A stretch of DNA of 64,000 bases from Progne subis subis (lineage: Eukaryota > Chordata > Aves > Passeriformes > Hirundinidae): positions 6,753,001-6,817,000 of the forward strand of contig JAKJHU010000014.1 in NCBI GenBank assembly GCA_022316685.1, given 5' to 3'. This document shows, piece after piece, positions 56,495 to 64,000 of the stretch (position 1 is the first letter of the stretch; every line of letters begins with the position of its first letter). A model generated the notes under the pieces. The model was not told the DNA's origin. It saw only the letters and a program-made list of their open reading frames with translations, and made no database searches. The position numbers were made by a program, and so were the translations under genes.

Positions 56495-59164
56495 AGAGGC
56501 AAATGTTCAATACTAAACAGGCAAAAATAAAGTAGAAAATTAATGGTTTTCAGCCTCATGAGTATTTCCATCAGAGATCTCTTTTGCAGCTTCTCTCAGT
56601 CTCTGTCTAATGGCTTAATCACAAAAGAATAATCTTCCCCTTTTCTTAGTTTTCTGCTTCATTTACTGATCATCTCCAACAAGGCAAGCTGTGAAAAAAC
56701 TGAACACGGAACTATAAATTAGAATATTCTGGGGAAAAATTTCAGAGCAGGAGTGGCACATTTGTTCTTGAAATTAAAATTCTTCCTCGAGCATAGCCCC
56801 ATAGGCACTTTTGTCTTAGATTTAACAGAGTTTTTAACAGGGGATTTTTTTTTTTTTTCAACTGCTGCCTTAAAATACTTCATGTGTTTAATGTAGACTG
56901 TCTAAACACAGAGTCTGTTACATTAAAAGGTGCCAGAGACAGTGAGGAATCTTTGTATGGCAGATATTTCACATATAACCAGAATCCCATGTAATGCATA
57001 TATGTAAATATATTATATTTTCATTATATAATGCATTATACCTTAAATAGATGTTCATTATTAATTATTTAGCTTATTACATGTCCAATATTGTATTATA
57101 TTTATTATAGTGTGAAATTGGAAAATATAAATATAAATGTTTATTTCCATATTTTACACACAAATATATATATATATATACATATACTCCATAGTATAGA
57201 ATATTAAATATATTAAGAAAAGGAACTATTTACATGAAGAGTTCCCCTGCCCAGGAATATGTTCCATATATTCTATATTTTGGAAAGGCTTGGGAGAGCT
57301 TTTATGCCACAGACCACTTTGAAGATGAAGGAATATCCATTTCCTTTTAGCTCCTGATACTCACATGGACAATTGGCTGAAAAATACAGTTTGCAGTACA
57401 TTTTTTTCTTCTTAGGGCTGATCTTTAAACTCTTTTTCTAGGAATGGATTGGCCCAGCCTGGAACCATTTTAATTAATTCTAGGAAGAAGAGAAGATTTG
57501 TTCTTGAAAGCTGAATTGCCTGGGAAGGCACTTCTAAAAGTCTGAAAAAATCCAGAGTGTGAATATCAAGATTATTTTGCACTCCGAGAGATGTAATTTT
57601 GCATCATTCTGATGGGAAACACTGATGGTCCAATTCTGCTCCCTTTTCCTGACAAATCAGCCCGTTCCAGCCAGCAGGACCGTTCCACACGAGCAAAGAA
57701 ACACTGGCTCTGAGTAAGTAGGACGGAAAAGGCCCTGAGTGGATCCATGAATAAACTGATTTGAAATGGTGAGGCCAGGAGAAGTGGGCCAGAGAAATCC
57801 CATATTTCCAGCTAGAAATGCTCCAGACCCCTGAGCTCAGAGGTCTGGAAATTGTCTCATCACACATGCTCAAAAAAACATCCTGCATTTTTCACGAAAT
57901 CTTAATTTATTTATGGCTGAGCCCAACGCCAGTTTCCCCATGAACAGCAGGTATAGGAAGAAAAATTAAAGAAAAAGAAACTTTGAAATATGTTTATTTT
58001 AATTATCATTTAAATTATTTTGCATGTTTGTGTTTAAAGTTCTAGAAGAAACAGCTGTGAAAAAATGAACTGACACTGCTACGGGTGCTTGATGGAGTAG
58101 TTGGTGGAAATGAGATGAATTTGGGAAAAAATATACATTGGATGAAAACTTGGCTTTTGTTCCATTTGTCCGAAGTTACAACAAAAAAAACCCCAAAGGA
58201 GATACTGAAAAATGTTTCACATGAATATATTTTGAAACCTTGGAGTTCAGCCACTGAAGTGTGGTTTTTAGGGGGTTTTGAGTTTGTTTTTAAATTGGGC
58301 TGGCTTTTGATCCCGAGTCATATTTGTGAATAATCAGAGGGGAAAATGGTTTCCATCAGACGAGGGACATCAGCCTCGTTTTCCTGTGGGAATAAGGGAA
58401 GGAACTCTTTGAGCCTTGCTGGGCATGGCTGGGCATTAATCTGATTTTCAAACAGCTCCTTCAAACGCTGCATTAACCTCCATCCACCTCCTGAAAAAAT
58501 AATGGGAGCTGCTGGAGAAACAGCGCTGCTTCCCGCCCTGGTTTGTGTTTTCCTCCCTGAATATTTTTCCTTTTGGTTGTTCACATATTCATCTTCAAGA
58601 AGTTTTGGTTCAGAAGGATTTCTTTTTCTGAGCTTAGAGACACAAGGGTAGAGGTTGTTTTAGTTTTTGTTTTTGTTTTGGTTTTTGTTTTTTATTTGTT
58701 TGTTTGCTTGGGTTTTTTTTAACAAACCTATTTTCTTTTGAGGTGTAGTTGGGTTTCCTAAAAAGATATTAACCCCTCTTTGTTAGTTTTACAGGACAGA
58801 ATTTAATATCAGCATGGCTACTCAGAGTTTGGGGGGAAAAAGAAGCCAACATCCTTTTGGACATGGGGAAACTCCTGGGAAAACCTGGGAAATGAAAACC
58901 ATTGATCCCATTTGTCTGGGATTAATAGGCTGGTGAGGAGCTGCTGGTTTGGGCTGACTTTCTGACCACTGGCACAATATTTTTCCATTGGAGATGAACA
59001 CTCAGCCACAGGCTGAAGTCTCCCAGTGCATTTCCTGATGTTGGTCTGTAGACAAGCACATTTTAAGTGCTTATTTTTCTTTAAGGCAAGCAAATTTTTA
59101 AGCTAAAGATCAATCGAACTCTAATGAAAGCAATGGTTGATTCTAATCTCATTTCTACAACCAC
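56495..59164. other. Unique AT-rich sequence
   Basis: Positions 56990-57200 are almost entirely A/T with an AT dinucleotide run at 57164-57180. A T/G tract lies at 58654-58720. No gene is recognised; frames such as 57604-57888 minus lack family features. Confidence 0.45.
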
Positions 59165-59196
59165 ATTTGCATGTGGATTTGCATTGCCATTTGCAT
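59165..59196 (+). promoter_or_regulatory. Three POU octamer motifs at 12-bp spacing
   Basis: ATTTGCAT occurs at 59165-59172, 59177-59184 and 59189-59196, exactly 12 bp apart. ATTTGCAT is the classical octamer bound by POU-domain factors. Whether this is an enhancer or only a degenerate 12-bp tandem repeat is not known. Confidence 0.5.
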
Positions 59197-60236
59197 TTGC
59201 AAGGGAATACAATTGCATTTCTTTCAGTGGCCTGCCAGGAAAAATCTATGGCTGCAATCTGTGGCCGTGGCAATTGGAAAAAATCCTCAGTGAATAATTC
59301 ACTCAGTGAGGGATGAGGCTGTTCCTCAACATGGAACCATCATGAGTATATTACAATTTCCCTGGGAAAAGTTTATTAAAGAAATACAGGACTTTGTGAG
59401 TTAGGAAGATATATATATATATATATATATTTTTTTTTTTTAATCTGCTATTCCAAATATTCTTTTAAAACAGCAAAAGGAAAGTGTTTCTCTGACAATA
59501 TTTACCTGTGGCAGCGTGGTTATGTTGAAATCACTCACCTCCCTTGGCAGCTCCTTCTGTGGTCAAGCTTTGCTCAGTCCTAACAGAAATAGTTATCAGT
59601 CATTGCATTATGTTTTATTACTCAGCGCTGATATTTAAAATTCTACTGCCAAAAATAATTTTGTTTTATCTTTCCCTTGTGATTTAGTTGAATTCTGGTC
59701 AACCTGTGTCCAGCTGAATTATCTCCTGATGGCACAGCTCGGGTTTATCAGATACTGTGAAATAAATGCTGCCTTTTAAAAGGTTTGGTGCTGTTGTCTA
59801 CATCTTTTCTATTTCCTGGCTGAAGATTCCATACATGCTTTTTCCTTCTTGTCTGTTCTCTGCTTCTACTCTGTTGCTTTCCTCAGTGCATGAAAAGCTC
59901 AGTGAAATTGCTGAAAATTTTCTAGAAGGAGAAGCTTCTGGGGAACAAAAGAGTCACGATTTCTGAAGCGAAGGCTCTGTTGCAGAACAGTCGTGATCTC
60001 TGTCATGATCTGCTCCATCCTTTCCCTGCCTGCCTGGTGCGAGTTTGGTTTTTTCCCTTTGTGTTTCCTGACTCACAGAGCATTTGATGGAGTGTGGAGA
60101 GAGAAAAGGAGTGAGGGCACAGAACAACCATTAAAGCTGTGCTTTAACGCGATGAAATCAGAGTTCTTCCTGAAGAAATACATCCTGAGCCAAGCAGGAG
60201 ACGCAGGAGCAGCCACCTGTAATGTTCCACACATGG
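59197..60236. other. Unique sequence with an AT microsatellite
   Basis: AT dinucleotides (59409-59430) run into T11. No gene is recognised. Frames at 59766-59966 and 59993-60325 show no domain, and the latter runs into the LTR. Confidence 0.5.
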
Positions 60237-60241
60237 ACACC

Positions 60242-60702
60242 TGTCACGGAGACACACAAAGCAGTCACACGCAGAAAAGAGATTTTCCGCAGGGCAGAGG
60301 TCCTTCCGATCCAGCTCAAAGCTGAAATCCAGGCAGAGAGAGAGCCTCTTTGTTTTATTTCTTACCTTTTATACATTTGTGGGTCCAGCAGAAGATTGTC
60401 TTCTGGGGTTTTTCACCTTTCAGCCAAGTGGCTAAACCAACTGTCAGTTACAATTGTTTTCAGGTTAGAAATATGCAAACAAAGGACAGAGAACGAAAAA
60501 CAAAGGATTTGTTTATGTTACATCTGTGGGAAAAAGGTAGAAAACTGCTCTAATATTCTACAGTAACGAAAAGATCTGACTCTATTTATGAAAATTCAAA
60601 AGGCCTTAAAAAACTCAGAAAAACCAAGGTAACAGACACTGGCTTGGGAAAGGCTTCCTGTGATCCATGGGCTGGGGGCTGTGCTGAGAAACCAGAGTGA
60701 CA
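60242..60702 (-). mobile_element. Solo LTR, minus strand (LTR-G)
   Basis: The 461-bp segment begins TGTCAC and ends GTGACA, perfect 6-bp inverted ends. Flanking 5-mers ACACC (60237-60241) and GCACC (60703-60707) differ at one base, a slightly decayed target-site duplication. On the minus strand TATAAAA (plus 60367-60373) is followed 7 bp later by AATAAA (plus 60354-60359), then about 110 bp of U5 to the end. This order shows minus orientation. The close TATA/AATAAA pairing resembles the arrangement known in alpharetrovirus LTRs, where R is very short. No internal retroviral genes flank it. Confidence 0.75.
60354..60373 (-). promoter_or_regulatory. LTR-G TATA box and polyadenylation signal (minus strand)
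   Basis: TATAAAA and AATAAA lie within 20 bp on the minus strand. The polyadenylation signal would therefore lie at or before the transcript start, as in short-R retroviruses. Confidence 0.5.
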
Positions 60703-62420
60703 GCACCAGTGCTTAATTCCTCCGGCTATATCAACGCTTTTTTAGCTCTTTTGCAGCTCATTTAACCAATTTCTATTATGGTTTATTCCAGCCCAATAGC
60801 AAGGTAACAATGGGATTGTTAATTGAAAAGTAAACTATTCTTCTTTGCCTGAAAAATCTCCAAACTCCTAGAAAATAATATAATCTTTGAATATAAAAAT
60901 GATATATGAGCAAATGCACTAATATATAATTATACATGATTGTATCTAAAACTTATGTAAATTCTGTATTTTGCTAAATCTCTTACTTTAAAGTTATAAA
61001 TGTGTCACATTATTGCACATATATGTCTACACATGGACAAGAATGTAAAGGAATTTTGTCTAAACTGAAAATCCAAAAGAAAATGTCTGCAGGGTAAAGC
61101 TCCACTATCCTGACTCCTGAAAAAAAAGATGGGCTGGAATATTTATAAATTCTTCACGGACACTACATAACAGAGTTATTCTGCAGAGACCAAAGGCTAA
61201 ATGGGGAAAGGTGAAAGGAGATGGAAGACACCTTAATTGAATGTAGGCCTGTCAAAATTCTTCCTCAAATGCCGGACGAAAAATGACTGTCCTAAACCTC
61301 TTAATTAATTGGTTCTGTAAGAAAAAAATAGCGTGTCAGGCACAATTTCAGTTTTTGTAGTACTTGATGGGCTTGAGATAATTGTAAATTTATTGCCTAA
61401 ATAAACCTGAAAGGGAGATGAACTGGAAATAATCCACGTGTAGGAAACAAGAGGTGACAATTAAAGTCCTCTTAATGCAGGTCTGTGTTTCTTGGGGCTG
61501 TGGAGCACCCATTGAAGCCACACCGATCACAGAAAGAAAATATAATCCAGAAAATACCTTCAGATTGCATTAGCACTCTGCAGTGGATCACAGGTTTTCC
61601 GGGAGCAAATTCCTTGCTTTTGATGAAGTTCCACCACAGACAGGTTCAGCTCAGTGTGTTTGATTTCCATGGCAAGTATTGAGCTGGGGAAGGGTGTTTA
61701 AGCTCATAATTGGCACACCAATGTATGGCAGAGAAGTAAATACTCTATTAATTAGGAGCTAAATATTGACACACGGCAAGATTAAATTGCATCAAAACAT
61801 TCAATGTAACTTGCTTAATGCACTATTAAGTATCCAAATATTGTGTGTATGGAATTGCAATTATATGCTCGGGTTCTGTACTGATTATGTGGCAAGAGAA
61901 AATAAGATTTTCCCAAACACTTGAGGCTGACCTGTCTTTACCCCAGTGGGAGTCAATGACAAAACGGAACTGAGCGGGATTTTGTTTTGTCCTGGTTAAT
62001 ACGGCTCATAAAAGGAATTTTTACAGCACATGCAGGTGTTCCTGAAAATGTAACCCCACCAAAAGAAACCTCTGAGAGAGGTGGAAAGGCAAATTGTAAT
62101 TTTTCACACAAGATCCAGACCTTCACAACAAGTGACATGAGACTTTGCAGCACCCTGAGGACTCTAGGGATGCTCAAAAGCTGAGAAAACAGAGGGGAAT
62201 ATTAATTATTAGTGCCATTGGTTCTCCAGATTCACATTGTGTTTCCACAATTATCCAACTTCAGAGCCATCAGCACTAACAGAATGTATTGATTTCAATT
62301 CCTATCACAGCTTCAGACACATGGAAAGCTAAAAAAATATGTGTTCTTTTTCTTTTAAATCTTATTTTTAAATTCAAATGCTTTAATATGCAGAAAAACA
62401 ACCATAGATTTTGACATATG
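60703..62420. other. Unique AT-rich sequence
   Basis: No gene is recognised. The area 60885-61030 is very AT-rich. Short frames at 61485-61682 and 61987-62184 lack family features. Confidence 0.5.
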
Positions 62421-62648
62421 GGTTTTTCTTTTGTGGTTTTGGAGGATTGTTCTGCTGTGTTTGTTTGTTTGTTTTCTTTTGTATTTGTTTTGCTTTGTTT
62501 TTATTTGTGTTGTTGGGGATTTTTTGTGTGGGCGATTTTTTATGTTGCTCTCTTTGGGGTTTTTTTTTTTTTTGTGGGTTTTTTTTTTTTTTTTGGTTTG
62601 GTTTTTTTTTGGGGGGTTTTTTTGTTTTTTTTTTTGTTTTTTTTTTGG

Positions 62649-62690
<42 letters not shown>

Positions 62691-62693
62691 TTC
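62421..62693 (+). repeat. T/G-rich tract ending in a GTT array
   Basis: About 270 bp of mostly T and G with T10-T15 runs, ending in 14 GTT triplets (about 62648-62689). The Phe- and Val/Leu/Cys-rich frames over it are artefacts. Confidence 0.95.
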
Positions 62694-64000
62694 CTGGGAA
62701 ACACTAATGAGACAGTCTAAAGCATTTTTTTTCCCCCAAGGTTCTCAAGCTTTGGCTCTTGTTCAGGGTATAGTCTGCTCCCAGCAGCTGAAGAGTTGTG
62801 CCATTAGGGCATAAATATGTATAGGTTGTTGGTATAATCACATTAGTGGCTCAAGTTCTGCCCATGGAGCTGCAGCAACAAAAACCCCTTGTAATTTAAA
62901 CATATTTTTACAGTGATAACTGTTATCGTGGATACCAAAGCAATACTGTGCTAAAATCTCTCTCTCTGTGCCATTATCATAGCCACAGGTCTGTGCAAAT
63001 ATGGGCCTTGAAATACCTTTTAATAACTGCTTTAAAATACTTCCACTTACAGATGATGATTATGCACGTAAAATAAATAATTGGTCGTGCATGCATGGGA
63101 AGATGAAAATAATTAGGATAAATAAAATAACTTACACAACCAGGGTAGACATAAGATTATGGCTGGTCCATTAAAGTCTGTGAATATCTGCCCATTGACT
63201 TCAATTAGCTCTGAATTAGGCACTTAAACAGCAGGCAGCAAATGGAATATTCTATTTGATTATCCTGGTCAATGAGCAATGAATGCATAAAAATAACTGT
63301 CCACAGATCCCGACGGAATCGGCCTCTCGAAACTAAGCTGAAGAACTGTAACTTTTCACAACGTTATTCTTACTTATTTCTTTTCCTGCCCAAAGCATTC
63401 TGGGTGTTTCAGAGGTAAGGAAGAACCAATTTCTGCGTTTGTGGTGAATTTTGTGCAGTTTCAAGGCTGCAGAAGGACAGGGGACCACAAGAGCTCGGCA
63501 TTAACAGAAAATTCATTTTAAGGAGATTGTTTTTGGTGGCTTCAAGTGATTTTTTTCCCCAGAAATGCCAGAAGATGCGCTGGATGCTCAGGAACACAGC
63601 CAGCTCCTGGTTCAAATGGAAGGGAAGGTGTAGGGACCGAAGGCCAACCCTGCAGGGAGTCACCAGGAGCGCATGGAGGTGGCAGGTGAGGGACCCCAGT
63701 GCTGCCCTTGAGGGAAAACCCAACAGAACCCAGCACAAACAATGCCTGATGGGCTGGGACAGGCGAGGGTTGGGTAATAAATGCAGCAATTCACCCAATT
63801 CTCTAAAAGTGGGGCAGTGGTTAATGGAGGGATTCCGAATTCTTCCAAGTTGGGTGGTGGATCCCCTCCAGTGCCAACCACGGCCAAGGTGGCCTCTTGT
63901 GCAGATCCCTGGGTGGCCACTTCGCTGTGCCCTGGGCCAGTGGTGGGTGCCAAGACATTAATTCACCCAGATTTCCCTCTCCTGCTGCCCCAGGACAGCC
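62694..64000. other. Unique sequence to the window edge
   Basis: Positions 62880-63290 are AT-rich with TAAT and TTATCA/TGATTA cores, resembling a conserved non-coding block. The area 63590-63960 is more GC-rich, with opposed open frames (63527-63961 plus, 63409-63798 minus) that show no recognised domain. No gene can be supported; an exon running past the edge cannot be excluded. Confidence 0.4.

Noticed and set aside
1..64000. tRNA, rRNA or other structured RNA genes
   Set aside because: No GGTTCRANNCC B-box with a matching A-box, and no rRNA-like conserved blocks were seen on either strand.

Overview
The window is vertebrate, almost certainly bird and probably songbird (passerine), nuclear DNA from an intergenic or deep-intronic region. 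The clues are several fragments of the avian CR1 LINE ending in the typical 'CCCTTCCAACCCAAACCATTC...GATTCTGT' tail, endogenous-retrovirus LTRs of avian type, very long A/T homopolymers and microsatellites, and an AT-rich background with no dense coding sequence. No bacterial features are present. I found no protein-coding gene, tRNA or rRNA that I can support. Most open frames lie in unique non-coding DNA, LTRs or microsatellites.

Layout. 1-2.5 kb: unique AT-rich sequence with an A29 run and a T/G-rich tract. 2.50-3.00 kb: copy 1 of an LTR family (here 'LTR-D', termini TGATGC/GCATCA). 3.0-15.7 kb: unique sequence with a short CR1 tail (10.5 kb) and homopolymers. 15.71-16.19 kb: LTR-D copy 2. 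16.2-27.8 kb: unique sequence, an A42 run, a pyrimidine tract near 21.9 kb, a CR1 piece at 25.4 kb and an older one at 27.3 kb. 27.75-29.12 kb: LTR-D copy 3 (27.85-28.33) sits between a TTCCCTCTCC decamer array and a long TTCC array. 29.1-32.65 kb: unique. 32.66-34.22 kb: two unrelated LTRs 84 bp apart. The first has 9-bp inverted ends. The second has TGTCTT/AAGACA ends and a perfect 5-bp target-site duplication. 34.2-40 kb: unique sequence with a 63-bp repeat of the second LTR, two opposed CR1 fragments and a GAA/GAT/AAC/AAT trinucleotide patchwork. 40-54 kb: unique sequence with CR1 fragments at 45.0 and 49.2 kb and two CAG tracts. 54.02-54.82 kb: a CR1 3' end interrupted by a roughly 670-bp ATGGG pentamer array. 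54.8-64 kb: unique sequence, three POU octamers at exact 12-bp spacing, a minus-strand LTR at 60.24-60.70 kb and a T/G-rich stretch ending in a GTT array.

Nothing here behaves as an operon or pathway. What is interpretable is the history of insertions and repeat growth. LTR-D copies share an octamer-TATA promoter and carry an 11-bp tandem repeat of differing length. Solo LTR insertion can be read directly from target-site duplication at 33446-34224. The large pentamer array appears to have grown from the short GGGATGGGAT seed seen in sister CR1 copies. A few splice-flanked open segments and AT-rich, motif-rich blocks are flagged as possible exons or conserved non-coding elements, with low confidence. 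All percentages and family names are by eye; no alignment or database search was run.
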